From positions 2,604,001-2,668,000 of the forward strand of contig NZ_CP121252.1 in the NCBI RefSeq assembly GCF_029637705.1: a DNA stretch of 64,000 bases, given 5' to 3'. The DNA is from Citricoccus muralis (lineage in GTDB: Bacteria; Actinomycetota; Actinomycetes; Actinomycetales; Micrococcaceae). The position numbers were made by a program, and so were the translations under genes. Positions 33,016-42,464 of the stretch are shown one piece after another (positions within the stretch are counted from its first letter, which is position 1; every line of letters starts with the position of its first letter). The notes under the pieces were generated by a model. That model worked only from the letters and a program-made list of their open reading frames with translations. It ran no database searches and was not told the DNA's origin.

Positions 33016-34155
33016 ATGAAGATCGGTGTACCCCGCGAAATCAAGAACAGCGAGAATCGCGTCGCGCTGACCGACGTCGGCGTCAATGAACTCACGCGCG
33101 ACGGACACGAGATCTTCGTGGAACGCGGGGCCGGCGTGGGCTCGGGCATCACCGATGAGCATTACGAGCAGGCAGGCGGCATCCTGATCGACTCCCCCGA
33201 TGATCTTTGGGCAGATGTCGAGATGGTCGTCAAGGTCAAAGAGCCGGTCAACGAAGAGCTCTCCCGCATGCGCCGTGGCCAGATCCTGTTCACCTTCCTG
33301 CACCTGGCCGCCTCCGCGGAGTGCACCCGTGCTGTGCTGGACTCGGGCACGACGGCGATCGCCTACGAGACGGTCCACCGTGACGGCACCTTGCCGCTGC
33401 TCGCACCAATGAGCCAGATCGCCGGCCGTATCGCCCCGATGGCCGGGGCTTACCACCTCACCCAAGCCCAGGGCGGCTCGGGCATCTTGCTCAGTGGCGC
33501 CACCGGCACCCGGCGCGCGAATGTGGTGGTGATCGGCGGCGGCGCCGCCGGGGAATCCGCCGCGGTAGTGGCGGCCGGCATGGGTGCGAACGTCTCCGTC
33601 ATCGACGTCAACCTCACCCGCCTGGCCCACCTCGAGCACACCCACCAGCAGCGCTTCGCCACGCTGGCTTCCTCGGCCATGACGATTGGCTCCGCCGTCG
33701 CTGATGCCGACCTGGTGATCGGCTCCGTGCTGATCCCCGGCGCGGCCGCCCCGAAACTCGTCACCCAGGACATGGTGGCGGCCATGCGCCCCGGATCCGT
33801 GCTGGTCGACATTGCCATCGATCAGGGCGGTTGCTTCGAGGGCTCCCGCCCCACCACGCATGACAATCCGACGTATCTCGTGCACGACGCACTGTATTAC
33901 TGCGTGGCGAACATGCCCGGCGCAGTCCCCCAGACGTCGACAGCAGCTCTCAGCCAGGCCACACTCCCCTATCTGCGCCGCGTAGCTGGTCAGGGATGGC
34001 AGGATGCCCTCCGCGCAGATCGGGGACTGGCAGAGGGCCTCAACGCCCACGACGGCGTGCTCACCCAGCGTGGAGTCTTCGACGCCGTCGCCGCGGAACT
34101 GCAGCTGAACGAGCAGAACCACCTGCGCACCATCGACGAGGTCCTCGCCAGATAA
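33016..34155 (+). CDS. ald: Alanine dehydrogenase
   Basis: A 379-residue protein, normal length for the family, which interconverts L-alanine with pyruvate and ammonia using NAD. N-terminal MKIGVPREIKNSENRVALTD and the KVKEPVNEE substrate region are diagnostic, followed by APMSQIAGRIAPMAGAYHL and the Rossmann motif VVVIGGGAAGESAAVVAAGM (about residues 168-187), with SVIDVN for the ribose-binding acid. It can supply alanine for peptidoglycan, or recycle NAD when oxygen is low. Monocistronic: own promoter region upstream, strong terminator downstream. Confidence 0.97.
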   Translation: MKIGVPREIKNSENRVALTDVGVNELTRDGHEIFVERGAGVGSGITDEHYEQAGGILIDSPDDLWADVEMVVKVKEPVNEELSRMRRGQILFTFLHLAASAECTRAVLDSGTTAIAYETVHRDGTLPLLAPMSQIAGRIAPMAGAYHLTQAQGGSGILLSGATGTRRANVVVIGGGAAGESAAVVAAGMGANVSVIDVNLTRLAHLEHTHQQRFATLASSAMTIGSAVADADLVIGSVLIPGAAAPKLVTQDMVAAMRPGSVLVDIAIDQGGCFEGSRPTTHDNPTYLVHDALYYCVANMPGAVPQTSTAALSQATLPYLRRVAGQGWQDALRADRGLAEGLNAHDGVLTQRGVFDAVAAELQLNEQNHLRTIDEVLAR

Positions 34156-34188
34156 CGCGCCCCGCACCACATCAGCCGCACCAAAAAA

Positions 34189-34220
34189 GACGAACGGCCC
34201 GGACACCCGGGCCGTTCGTC
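34189..34220 (+). terminator. Terminator after ald
   Basis: GACGAACGGCCCGG (34189-34202) pairs over 14 bases with CCGGGCCGTTCGTC (34207-34220), loop ACAC, preceded by AAAAAA. The 3 prime side has only a few T residues. Confidence 0.75.
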
Positions 34221-34258
34221 GCGTTCAGGCCACCGATATCAGCACACCCTTGACTGAC

Positions 34259-34274
34259 TGTGATCCAGGTCATA
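34259..34274. promoter_or_regulatory. CRP/GlxR-like operator upstream of the ProP-like carrier
   Basis: TGTGA-TCCAGG-TCATA, nine of ten consensus positions, about 57 bases before ATG 34331. Confidence 0.45.
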
Positions 34275-34330
34275 GTCTGCATGCAACGCTGTTGCGTTGA
34301 ACGCACCCCCATGTCAAGGATCTGCCCATC

Positions 34331-35680
34331 ATGTCTTCAGACCGCCCCACCATGACCTCCGCCGAACACCGGATATCAGAACCTGAACCCAACACCGCTG
34401 GACTCGTCCCCATCACCCCGGGCACACGGCGTCGCGTCGTCGGCGCCACTTTTATCGGAAACTTCGTCGAGTGGTTCGACTACGCCGTCTACGGCTACCT
34501 CGCTTCGACCATCGCCGTCACCTTCTTCCCACCGGGCAACGAGACGGCCCAGCTACTCAGCGCCTGGGGCGTCTTCGCCGTATCGTTCCTCATCCGCCCG
34601 ATCGGCGGCTTCGTGTGGGGCTGGATCGGCGACCGTTACGGCCGCAAGACCGCCCTGTCCTGGTCGATCCTGATCATGTCACTGGCGACCTTGTGCATCG
34701 GGTTGCTGCCCACCTACGAAGCCATCGGGATGATTGCTCCCCTGCTCCTGCTGCTGATTCGCGTGATTCAGGGATTCTCTGCCGCGGGTGAGTACGCGGG
34801 CGCCTCGGCCTTCCTCGTGGAGTACGCACCGCGGGGAAAGCGCGGCCGCTACGCCAGCGTGGTGCCAGCCTCGACCGCCAGCGGCTTGCTGTTCGGCCTG
34901 CTCTTCGTCACGGTGCTGACCGGCGTCCTCGGTCAGCCCACGATCTCTGAGTGGGCTTGGCGCATCCCCTTCTGGCTAGCCGGACCCCTGGGCATCATCG
35001 GCCTGTACATCCGGATGCGGCTGGAAGATACCCCCGCTTTCGCGGAGCTCGCGGAAAAGGACGATGTCGTGCGCGCACCATGGCGCGAGCTATTCGTGGA
35101 CAACTGGCGCGTGCTGCTGCAGACATTCGGGGCCGCGCTGCTGAACGCCGTCGCCTTCTATGTGCTGCTGAGTTACATGCCGAATTATCTGGAGACGCAG
35201 CTGAACCTTTCGGTTACGGAAGCCAATGTGATGACGTCGATCTCGCTGATCACCTACATCGGGTTCATCGTGATCACCGGCGGCCTCTCGGACCGACTGG
35301 GTCGCAAGAAGGTGCTGCTCTCGGCCTCCGTCACGATGTTTGTGCTGGCGATCCCGGCATTCATGTTGCTCGACGAGGGCTTCTTCATCGGCACCTTCGT
35401 CCTGGTCATCATGGGCGCCACGCTCACCCTGAATGACGGCGTGCTGCCGAGCTACCTCTCCGAGCAGTTCCCCACGAAGATCCGCTATTCGGGATTCGCG
35501 GTGTCCTTCAATACCGCCAACGCCCTGTTCGGCGGGTCTGCGGCTTTCGTCGCCACGCTGCTGATCTCCTGGACCGGATCGACGCTCGCCCCGGCATGGA
35601 TGCTCATGGTCGCAGCTGCTATTGCATTCGTATCCGTCATGATGTCGAAGGAGACTTCGCACCAGGCACTGCGCACCTGA
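34331..35680 (+). CDS. MHS-family MFS transporter, ProP-like (osmolyte/organic acid:H+ symporter)
   Basis: A 449-residue carrier. MHS signature residues: GATFIGNFVEWFDYAVYGYL in helix 1, motif A GWIGDRYGRKTALSW, RVIQGFSAAGEYAGASAFLV in helix 5. Compared with the carrier at 26 kb it has the aromatic helix 1 pattern (FDYAVYGYLA) and ProP-like motifs but lacks the long C-terminal coiled coil of E. coli ProP. It faces the ectABC operon across a shared terminator, which suggests uptake of ectoine, proline or betaine, but the CRP/GlxR-like site in front of it points equally to a carbon source. Confidence 0.85.
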   Translation: MSSDRPTMTSAEHRISEPEPNTAGLVPITPGTRRRVVGATFIGNFVEWFDYAVYGYLASTIAVTFFPPGNETAQLLSAWGVFAVSFLIRPIGGFVWGWIGDRYGRKTALSWSILIMSLATLCIGLLPTYEAIGMIAPLLLLLIRVIQGFSAAGEYAGASAFLVEYAPRGKRGRYASVVPASTASGLLFGLLFVTVLTGVLGQPTISEWAWRIPFWLAGPLGIIGLYIRMRLEDTPAFAELAEKDDVVRAPWRELFVDNWRVLLQTFGAALLNAVAFYVLLSYMPNYLETQLNLSVTEANVMTSISLITYIGFIVITGGLSDRLGRKKVLLSASVTMFVLAIPAFMLLDEGFFIGTFVLVIMGATLTLNDGVLPSYLSEQFPTKIRYSGFAVSFNTANALFGGSAAFVATLLISWTGSTLAPAWMLMVAAAIAFVSVMMSKETSHQALRT

Positions 35681-35692
35681 TCTGAAGACACA

Positions 35693-35738
35693 GACGGCGG
35701 TCCGCCACGCGGAATGAACCGTGGGGCGGACCGCCGTC
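35693..35738. terminator. Bidirectional terminator between the ProP-like carrier and ectC
   Basis: GACGGCGGTCCGCC (35693-35706) pairs over 14 bases with GGCGGACCGCCGTC (35725-35738); the loop of 18 contains further pairing. It lies between two convergent genes. Confidence 0.8.
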
Positions 35739-35777
35739 GTTCAAGCAGCCGGAGCTAGCCGGCACAGACCGTCTTGA

Positions 35778-36203
35778 TCAGACGCGAGCCTTGGTGGGCA
35801 CCTTGCGTGAGGAGCCTTCCTCGGTCACCAGCGGGTAGACGCCGTTCTCATCGTGGGTCTCACGACCGGTGACGGGAGGGTTGAACACGCAGGCCATCCG
35901 CAGCTCGGTTTCGGCGCGCACAGTGTGCTTCTCGTGGCCGTCGAGCAGGTACAGGGTGCCGTCCTTCAGCTCGTGTACCTCACCGGTCTCCTCGTTGGTG
36001 AGGGTGCCGGTGCCCTGCACGCAGTACACGGCCTCGATGTGGTTCTGGTAGTGGAACGTCGAGGTGGTGCCGGCGTAGATCACGGTGTCGTGCATGGAGA
36101 AGCCCACGCCCTCGCGAGCCAGCACGATCCGGCGCGAACGCCAGGTCTCGGACTGCACATCGCGCTCGGTGTCGTTCAGGTCGTTCAGGTTCGTCACGAT
36201 CAT
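35778..36203 (-). CDS. ectC: Ectoine synthase
   Basis: A 141-residue cupin, the typical EctC size, which closes N-gamma-acetyl-diaminobutyrate to ectoine. Diagnostic sequences: [40 protein letters not shown] (cupin motif with the metal-binding Glu/Tyr/His residues), [20 protein letters not shown] and [16 protein letters not shown]. Last gene of the operon, 57 bases after ectB, and followed by a strong terminator. No ectD hydroxylase gene follows. Confidence 0.97.
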   Translation of the reverse strand: MIVTNLNDLNDTERDVQSETWRSRRIVLAREGVGFSMHDTVIYAGTTSTFHYQNHIEAVYCVQGTGTLTNEETGEVHELKDGTLYLLDGHEKHTVRAETELRMACVFNPPVTGRETHDENGVYPLVTEEGSSRKVPTKARV

Positions 36204-36260
36204 GGAAGATCCTTTCTCGAAAAGTCAGCTCAGGGGTGAGACGGCGCAAAGCCGTCCGGA

Positions 36261-37565
36261 TCAGGAGGTCACCAGGGTGTTGCCGGTGGTGTCTTCGACG
36301 GCGATCTCCACACCGGTCACGGCGCTCACGGCCTCGGTAATGATGTTGAGGCCACGCTGTAGCTCCTCCAACGGGGTGGTCAGCGGGGGCATGACCTTCA
36401 GCACCTCGTCCTGAGGGCCGGAGGTCTCCACCAGCAGTCCGCGCTGGAACGCCTCGGCGGCCACCTTGCCGGCCACCTCCGGGTCCTCGAAGCAGACGCC
36501 AGTGAGCAGTCCGCGGCCACGCACCGAGGAGCCGTCTACGGCAGCGGCGATCTTCATCAGCTTGTCCTGGGTGAGATCAATGGCCTCAGCGAGCTGGCCC
36601 TTCTCGAAGGAGTCATCGCTCCAGAATTCCTTGAATGCGGTGGTCGCGGTGACAAACGCCAGGTTGTTCCCGCGGAAGGTGCCGTTGTGCTCGCCGGGCT
36701 CCCAGACGTCCAGCTCGGGCTTGAACAGGGTCAGAGCCAGCGGCAGGCCGGAGCCGGAGATCGACTTGGACACGCACACGATGTCCGGGGTGATGCCCGC
36801 TTCCTCGAAGGAGAAGAACGAGCCGGAGCGGCCACAGCCGGCCTGAACGTCGTCGACAATCAGCAGAATGTCGTGGCGCTGGCACAGATCGGCCAGGCCG
36901 CGCAGCCATTCGGCGCGAGCGGCACGCAGGCCGCCTTCACCCTGAATGGTCTCGACGATGATGGCGGCGGGCTTGTCCACGCCGGAACCGGAGTCTTCCA
37001 GCACGCGCTCGAGCCAGATGAAGTCCTCGGTTTCGCCGTTGAGGTAGTCGTCGTAGGGGATCTTGGAGCTGTTGGTCAGCGGGATGCCGGCGCCCTTGCG
37101 CTTCATCGAGTTACCGGTGACCGACAGCGACCCCAGGGTCATGCCGTGGAAAGCGTTGGTGAAGGAGAGCACGTGCTGACGGCCGGTCACCTTACGGGCC
37201 AGCTTCAGCGCAGCCTCCACGGTGTTGGTGCCCGTCGGGCCGGGGAACATCACCTTGTAGTCCAGATTGCGGGGCTCCAGGATGAGCTCGCGGAAGGTGG
37301 TGAGGAATTCGCGCTTGGCCGGGGTCATCATGTCGAGCGAGTGCAGCGGGCCACCGCCAGCAATGTACTCGGAAATGGCAGCCACCAGCTTCGGGTGGTT
37401 ATGGCCGTAGTTCAGCGCGCCAGCGCCGGCGAAGAAGTCGAGGTACTCGGTGCCATCCTCGGAGACCTGCTTCGATCCGGATGCCTTCTCGAAGACGGCG
37501 GGCCAGCTGCGGCTGTAGCTGCGGACGGCGGATTCGGTGGTTTCAAAGATCTCGTTGTTCATCAT
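36261..37565 (-). CDS. ectB: Diaminobutyrate--2-oxoglutarate transaminase
   Basis: A 434-residue class III aminotransferase that makes L-2,4-diaminobutyrate from aspartate semialdehyde and glutamate. EctB features: N-terminal [78 protein letters not shown] and the PLP-binding lysine in [33 protein letters not shown] is also typical. It follows ectA after 84 bases. Confidence 0.97.
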   Translation of the reverse strand: MMNNEIFETTESAVRSYSRSWPAVFEKASGSKQVSEDGTEYLDFFAGAGALNYGHNHPKLVAAISEYIAGGGPLHSLDMMTPAKREFLTTFRELILEPRNLDYKVMFPGPTGTNTVEAALKLARKVTGRQHVLSFTNAFHGMTLGSLSVTGNSMKRKGAGIPLTNSSKIPYDDYLNGETEDFIWLERVLEDSGSGVDKPAAIIVETIQGEGGLRAARAEWLRGLADLCQRHDILLIVDDVQAGCGRSGSFFSFEEAGITPDIVCVSKSISGSGLPLALTLFKPELDVWEPGEHNGTFRGNNLAFVTATTAFKEFWSDDSFEKGQLAEAIDLTQDKLMKIAAAVDGSSVRGRGLLTGVCFEDPEVAGKVAAEAFQRGLLVETSGPQDEVLKVMPPLTTPLEELQRGLNIITEAVSAVTGVEIAVEDTTGNTLVTS

Positions 37566-37649
37566 TGGTCCTTCCTGAAGGCCATGTTGAGGTGAGGTGT
37601 TCGAGTAGTGGTGAGTGGGGGTTTATGGGAGGGGGATCGAGATGGACAG

Positions 37650-38237
37650 CTAGCGGATGCCTGCGTCGTGATGCGCATCATCAGAGCCAAACAGCGGCTC
37701 GATGCGGTGGAGGAACTCGGTGTCGTGTCCGTCCGGGTACATCTCGGGGGTGAACAGAGCCGTGACCACATGGTCGGCTCCGCGACGACGGGCCAGCGAG
37801 GCAAACAAGGCTTTGGAGCCCTCGTTGTCGTCGGTGATGGTGGTTTCCAGGGCGTCAGCCCCGGTGCGCTCGACCAGTTCGTCCAGCATGAGGGAAGCCA
37901 GGCCGACTCCGCGGGCGGATTCGCTGACTGCCACCTGCCAGATCATCAGGGTCCGCGGCTCATCGGGGCGCAGGTACCCGGTCACGAAGCCAATGGGGGC
38001 TCCGTTGCGCTCGGCCAGCAGCGAGGTGCTGCCGAAATCCCTGCTCCAGAGCAGGTAGTAGTACGAGGAGTTCAGGTCCAGGACCTGGCTGTCTCGTGTG
38101 AGCGTCCACAGGGCGGCACCGTCATTCACCGTCAGCGGGCGAAGAACGACGTCCTGGGAGTCAGGTGAAGTGCTATCTCTCGTTTCAAGGTTGGTTGTGG
38201 TGCTGTCTGTTCCGGTGGTGTCACTTTCATCAGGCAT
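37650..38237 (-). CDS. ectA: L-2,4-diaminobutyrate acetyltransferase
   Basis: A 195-residue GNAT enzyme that acetylates diaminobutyrate, the second ectoine step. The first about 30 residues are a Thr/Ser/Asp-rich extension; the domain begins with VVLRPLTVNDGAALWTLTRD and has DLNSSYYYLLWSRDFGSTSL, GFVTGYLRPDEPRTLMIWQV and the acetyl-CoA loop VSESARGVGLASLMLDELVE. First gene of the ectABC operon; the 5 prime region has the tandem TGTGACC repeats described separately. Confidence 0.95.
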   Translation of the reverse strand: MPDESDTTGTDSTTTNLETRDSTSPDSQDVVLRPLTVNDGAALWTLTRDSQVLDLNSSYYYLLWSRDFGSTSLLAERNGAPIGFVTGYLRPDEPRTLMIWQVAVSESARGVGLASLMLDELVERTGADALETTITDDNEGSKALFASLARRRGADHVVTALFTPEMYPDGHDTEFLHRIEPLFGSDDAHHDAGIR

Positions 38238-38590
38238 CGCTCTTCACGATAGCGACCTGAGAAATGCTTTCAACCGCGCCAGGAGCGCGATCCGGGCTTA
38301 TTCGTGACCGTTCGACCCCGGCGCATCGGCAAGGGCACAACGATTTCCACGGGGACGGTCAGGTCCTCACACGCCGAATCGATTTGTTACCAAGTTGTGA
38401 CCTTTACTGTGACCTGGCTCTCTAAAATGGCAGCAGAAGCGTTTCGCTTCCCCGACGTGACCGGAATCTCCGCGCCGACGCGCGCCGATGTCCTTATATA
38501 ACGGCATATAACGGCGCATGACGCCCGCGTCGCAGTTCTTCATATACTTGATCCGCCTGTCTATCACTAGCAATTACCAAGGAGCCACCC
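38238..38590. promoter_or_regulatory. Divergent control region between ectA and metQ
   Basis: No gene is seen in these 353 bases. Two tandem elements stand out. TGTGACC occurs at 38396-38402 and again at 38408-38414, spaced by 12 bases, upstream of ectA. ATATAACGGC occurs twice head to tail at 38496-38505 and 38506-38515, i.e. exactly one helical turn apart, about 75 bases before metQ. Both layouts are typical of binding sites for cooperating regulator dimers. No SAM aptamer was found in front of metQ, in contrast to the flavin reductase at 4.3 kb. Confidence 0.5.
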
Positions 38591-39499
38591 ATGCTTACTT
38601 CGTCAACGCGACGCCACGCGCGTCTACTCTCCGTCTCCGGAATCGTCCTGGCTGGCGCCTTGGCACTGTCCGCTTGCGGTGGCGACAGCGACGCCGAACT
38701 CGGCACCGAGGAGAACCCTGTGCAGCTGGGCGTCGTCGGCGCTTCCGAGCCGTACTGGGCCACCTTTGAAGAAGCCGTCGAGGCAGACGGCATCAGCATC
38801 GACATCGTGGACTTCACCGAATACACGCAGCCCAACCCGGCCCTGTCTGAAGGCGAGCTGGACATCAACCAGTTCCAGCACATTCAGTACCTGGCCGACT
38901 ACAACGTCTCCGCCGGTGACGATATCCAGCCGATCGGCGCCACCGCCATCTACCCGCTGGGCTTCTACTCCGAAAAGTACGACTCCATTGACGAGATTCC
39001 GGACGGAGAAGAGGTCGTCGTCCCCAATGACTCCGTCAACCGTGCGCGCGGCCTGCTGGTGCTGCAGTCTGCCGGGCTGATCACCCTGCGCGACGGCGGC
39101 AATGCCTCGTCGAACCTCGAAGACGTCATTGCCGAGGAGTCCCGCGTGACCGTCACCGAGCTCGACGCCGCAGTCACCGTGACCTCGCTGCCCGACGTTG
39201 CGGGCGCCATTGTCAACAACGACTTCATCAACGATGCCGGCCTGAGCCCAGAGGACGCTCTGGCCGAAGATGATCCGAACGACGAGGCCGCTCTGCCTTA
39301 CGTCAACATCTTCGCCACGAAGGCCGAAGACGTCGACAACGAGGTGTTGAACCGCATCGTCGAGATCTACCAGACCGACCAGGCCGTGCTGGACGGCGCT
39401 CAGGAGTCCGCTGGTGGCACCGCCGTCTTCCTACAGACTCCGGCATCCGAATTGCAGGAATCGCTGACAACCACCGAGGACGCACTGCGCGCCGAGTAG
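38591..39499 (+). CDS. metQ: Methionine ABC transporter substrate-binding lipoprotein
   Basis: A 302-residue NLPA-family lipoprotein with lipobox ALSAC (GALALSACGGDS). NLPA features: VQLGVVGASEPYWATFEEAV, FTEYTQPNPALSEGELDINQ, FQHIQYLADYN, ATAIYPLGFYSEKYDSIDEI, VVPNDSVNRARGLLVLQSAG. The protein binds methionine outside the cell and delivers it to MetNI encoded directly downstream. It starts at ATG 38591 behind AAGGAG. Confidence 0.93.
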   Translation: MLTSSTRRHARLLSVSGIVLAGALALSACGGDSDAELGTEENPVQLGVVGASEPYWATFEEAVEADGISIDIVDFTEYTQPNPALSEGELDINQFQHIQYLADYNVSAGDDIQPIGATAIYPLGFYSEKYDSIDEIPDGEEVVVPNDSVNRARGLLVLQSAGLITLRDGGNASSNLEDVIAEESRVTVTELDAAVTVTSLPDVAGAIVNNDFINDAGLSPEDALAEDDPNDEAALPYVNIFATKAEDVDNEVLNRIVEIYQTDQAVLDGAQESAGGTAVFLQTPASELQESLTTTEDALRAE

Positions 39500-39587
39500 A
39501 ATCGTCTGTCCCAGCCTGTCGTCGGTCGGCGTCCTCCTCGAGAGGACGCCGGCCGACGTCGGGCATCACAGGAAGGACCATCCACTT

Positions 39588-40619
39588 ATGGCCCATATTT
39601 CGCTGAAGGGCGTCTCCAAGGTCTACCCCGCACCACGCCGCGGATTTGCAGAGACCGTGGCCGTGGATGATGTCACGCTCGACATTGAACGGGGCGATGT
39701 CTTCGGAATCATCGGCTACTCCGGTGCCGGGAAATCGACCCTCGTCCGGCTGATCAATGCACTCGAGCCGGTGACCGCAGGCTCCATCACTATCGACGGC
39801 GTCGACATCACCGCCCAGTCCGCGTCAAAACAGCGTGCCATGCGCACCGGAATCGGCATGATTTTCCAGCGGTTCAATCTGCTGTCGTCTCGTTCGGTGC
39901 GTCGCAACGTGGAGTATTCACTCGAGGTCGCCGGAATGGGGCGGAGCGAACGCAAAAAGCGTGCTCTGGAACTGCTCGATTTCGTCGGTCTTGCAGACAA
40001 AGCCGGTGCATTCCCGGAGCAACTCTCGGGTGGGCAACAGCAGCGCGTTGGCATCGCCCGCGCGCTCGCTGCGGATCCGCCGATCCTGCTCGCAGATGAG
40101 GCCACCTCCGCGCTGGACCCGGAGACGACGGACGAGGTCCTCGATCTGCTGGCGCGCGTCAACCGCGAGCTCGGTATCACCATCGTGGTGATCACCCACG
40201 AGATGGACGTCATCGCCCGGATCGCCAACAAGGTCGCGGTCATGGAGCGCGGCCAGGTCGTCGAGACCGGCAACACCTACGATGTCTTCACCAATCCGCA
40301 GACCGCCACGGCGAAGCGCTTCGTGCGCACCGTGGTGCGCAACCTGCCCTCCGGCGACGAGCTCACCGAGCTGCGCTCCCACCACGAGGGCCGGCTCTTC
40401 ACCATCTCCTTCACGGACGAGGGTGTCTCCGAGGCCCGCGTGTTCGGCGCCCTGGCCCGAGCAGGAGTGGACTTCAACCTCGTCTACGGCGGGGTGGATT
40501 CCATTCAGGGCCGCGTCTATGGCCTGCTGACCATCGCCGTGCGCGGTGATGCGACCGCCGTCGACCAAGCGGTCGGCTCCATCGGTTCCAGCGTGAAAGT
40601 GGAGGAGGTCTTCGCATGA
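39588..40619 (+). CDS. metN: Methionine ABC transporter ATP-binding protein
   Basis: A 343-residue ATPase with Walker A GYSGAGKSTLVRLIN, signature LSGGQQQRVGIARALA, Walker B ILLADEATSALDPETT and H-loop VVITHEMDVIARI. The C-terminal about 80 residues form the regulatory ACT-like NIL domain (FTISFTDEGVSEARVFGALA, VYGGVDSIQGRVYGLLTIAV), which lets intracellular methionine inhibit transport. It overlaps metI by four bases (ATGA). Confidence 0.96.
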   Translation: MAHISLKGVSKVYPAPRRGFAETVAVDDVTLDIERGDVFGIIGYSGAGKSTLVRLINALEPVTAGSITIDGVDITAQSASKQRAMRTGIGMIFQRFNLLSSRSVRRNVEYSLEVAGMGRSERKKRALELLDFVGLADKAGAFPEQLSGGQQQRVGIARALAADPPILLADEATSALDPETTDEVLDLLARVNRELGITIVVITHEMDVIARIANKVAVMERGQVVETGNTYDVFTNPQTATAKRFVRTVVRNLPSGDELTELRSHHEGRLFTISFTDEGVSEARVFGALARAGVDFNLVYGGVDSIQGRVYGLLTIAVRGDATAVDQAVGSIGSSVKVEEVFA

Positions 40620-41287
40620 GCGACATCATCACCGAAGTCAGCGCGCTGATGCCAACCCTGCTCGACCAGGCCGGCATCATGCTCTGGATCGTCGCACTGT
40701 CCCTTCTCTTTGGCGGAATCGCGGGGCTCATTCTGGGACTGTTGCTCTATGTCACCCGCAAGGGCGGCATCCTGCAGCAGCCAATCATCTTCTGGGTGAT
40801 CAACATCCTGGTGAACACCTTCCGCCCGGTGCCCTTCATCATCTTCATCGCCGCCGTGCAGCCTTTGGCACGTGTGGTGGTCGGCCGAGGAATTGGTGCC
40901 GAAGCCGTCGTTTTCGGCATCTCGATCGCGGCCAGCTTCTTCATTGCCCGCCTCGTGGAACAGAACCTGATGTCTGTTGACCCCGGCGTCATTGAGGCAG
41001 CTCGCGCCATGGGCGCAGGCCCTTGGCGCATCATTTGGACGGTTATTCTTCCCGAAGCACTCGGACCGCTGGTGCTGGGCTACACCTTCGCCATCATCGC
41101 CCTGATCGATATGTCCGCGGTGGCCGGCATTATCGGCGGCGAAGGCTTGGGCAACTACGCCGTCGCCTACGGCTACCGGCAGTTCAACCCGGTGGTCACC
41201 TGGTCCGCGTTGTTCCTCATCGTGATCGTGGTTCAAGTGATTCAGGCGCTGGGCAATATTCTGGCCCGCAAGATCCTGCGTCGATAA
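40616..41287 (+). CDS. metI: Methionine ABC transporter permease
   Basis: A 223-residue, five-helix permease. NTFRPVPFIIFIAAVQPLAR and the EAA loop PGVIEAARAMGAGPWRIIWT are those of MetI; VLPEALGPLVLGYTF-like sequence follows. Third gene of metQNI, closed by a terminator 17 bases later. Confidence 0.95.
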   Translation: MSDIITEVSALMPTLLDQAGIMLWIVALSLLFGGIAGLILGLLLYVTRKGGILQQPIIFWVINILVNTFRPVPFIIFIAAVQPLARVVVGRGIGAEAVVFGISIAASFFIARLVEQNLMSVDPGVIEAARAMGAGPWRIIWTVILPEALGPLVLGYTFAIIALIDMSAVAGIIGGEGLGNYAVAYGYRQFNPVVTWSALFLIVIVVQVIQALGNILARKILRR

Positions 41288-41303
41288 CAACCGACAACGC
41301 GAA

Positions 41304-41351
41304 CGAAGGCGTTCCAGGAGTTCTGGCTCCCGGGACGCCTTCGCCGTTTTT
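41304..41351 (+). terminator. Terminator after metQNI
   Basis: CGAAGGCGTTCC (41304-41315) pairs with GGGACGCCTTCG (with one G-U pair), and an inner AGGAG/CTCC stem extends it; the exit side runs into CCGTTTTT, a good intrinsic terminator. Confidence 0.85.
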
Positions 41352-41450
41352 CGGGTGCCCGACCCCTAGGAAACCATTGAAACTGGGAGTAGCCTGGAAG
41401 GACACTTCGGTCCGATAGAGTTCATCCGCAGTCGAACAAAGGAGTTGGCC

Positions 41451-42401
41451 ATGGATCGCCCCGACCTATCCCCCTCATCCCATGACCCGCTGGGAGTTCT
41501 CGTCGGTTTCGACGGCTCCCGTCACGCCACCGCCGCGCTGCATTGGGGAGCCGCCGCTGCCCAGCGCCGCGGCACGACCTTGAGCGTCGTCGCAGCGTTC
41601 ACCGCTCCGATGCTGATCACCGGTCACGTGGACGCCGCAGGCGGCAGCGTCGGAGTCGATGCCGCACGCCGCGCCACCGAGCAGGTGCTGCAGCTGGCCC
41701 GTGACACCCTCGACGGTGCGGGATTCACCTCAGAGAGCCTGCCGACCCGGTTCTTCACCGTCAACGAAGACGCCACCGGTGCCCTGGCCCGGCTGTCAGA
41801 GAATGCCGATCTGATCGTGATCGGCCGGCGCGGCCACGGCCGATTCTGGTCACGCGTGCTCGGGTCCGTCTCCGCCGCACTGCCGGCCCACGCCCAATGC
41901 CCGACGGTGATTGTGGGCGCCAGCGACGAAGACGTCGAGGACATCACCCGGGTCACCGAGGACACCCGCCCGGTGACGGTCGGCGTCGACACCTCACCCA
42001 CCGCGCGGAAGGCAGCCCTGGCAGCAGCGGATGAGGCTATTGCCGCCGGGGTTCCGCTACGCGTGGTGCTGGTGCTACCGTCCTTCACCGGCCCGCCGTC
42101 GACCTACACCGACGCGGCTGCCCAGCTCGAGACCCAGTCCAAAGATGCCGCCCAACGCGGTCTTGACGCCGAGCTGAACTGGATCCGCGAGCAGCGCCCG
42201 GAGGTGGAACTGCAGGGAACCATCATGCGTGGCGTTCCCGCCGAGGCGATGATCGAGGCCTCGGGTTCGTCGCAGCTGACCGTGGTCGGCTCCCGCGGAC
42301 GCGGTGGCTTCGCCTCACTGCTCCTCGGTTCGGTCTCCCGAACCACGCTGTCGAACGCGAAAGGCACCATAATGGTGGTGCCGAAAGACCGGAAACGGTA
42401 A
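41451..42401 (+). CDS. Universal stress protein, tandem UspA domains
   Basis: A 316-residue protein started at ATG 41451 behind AAAGGAG. It has two Usp domains. Domain 1 (about 12-155) ends with VIGRRGHGRFWSRVLGSVSA, domain 2 (about 170-310) ends with VVGSRGRGGFASLLLGSVSR and ILVVP-like strand (IMVVPKDRK). Both carry the GxxG-x9-GS nucleotide motif and probably bind ATP. Such tandem Usp proteins are common in actinobacteria and rise in dormancy or low oxygen. Own terminators lie on both sides, so it is monocistronic. Confidence 0.93.
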   Translation: MDRPDLSPSSHDPLGVLVGFDGSRHATAALHWGAAAAQRRGTTLSVVAAFTAPMLITGHVDAAGGSVGVDAARRATEQVLQLARDTLDGAGFTSESLPTRFFTVNEDATGALARLSENADLIVIGRRGHGRFWSRVLGSVSAALPAHAQCPTVIVGASDEDVEDITRVTEDTRPVTVGVDTSPTARKAALAAADEAIAAGVPLRVVLVLPSFTGPPSTYTDAAAQLETQSKDAAQRGLDAELNWIREQRPEVELQGTIMRGVPAEAMIEASGSSQLTVVGSRGRGGFASLLLGSVSRTTLSNAKGTIMVVPKDRKR

Positions 42402-42423
42402 ATTTCCGCCACACAACGATGAT

Positions 42424-42456
42424 GCGGGGCGCTCCATTTCCGGGGCGCCCCGCGTT
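42424..42456. terminator. Terminator between the double Usp gene and the small membrane protein
   Basis: GCGGGGCGCTCC (42424-42435) pairs with GGGGCGCCCCGC over 12 bases with one G-U pair, loop of six, followed by GTT; it lies between convergent genes. Confidence 0.75.
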
Positions 42457-42464
42457 CCTGTTGT

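Noticed and set aside
38238-38590. SAM riboswitch in front of metQ
   Set aside because: The conserved GAGTNCCAG and CGGCAACCC blocks are absent.
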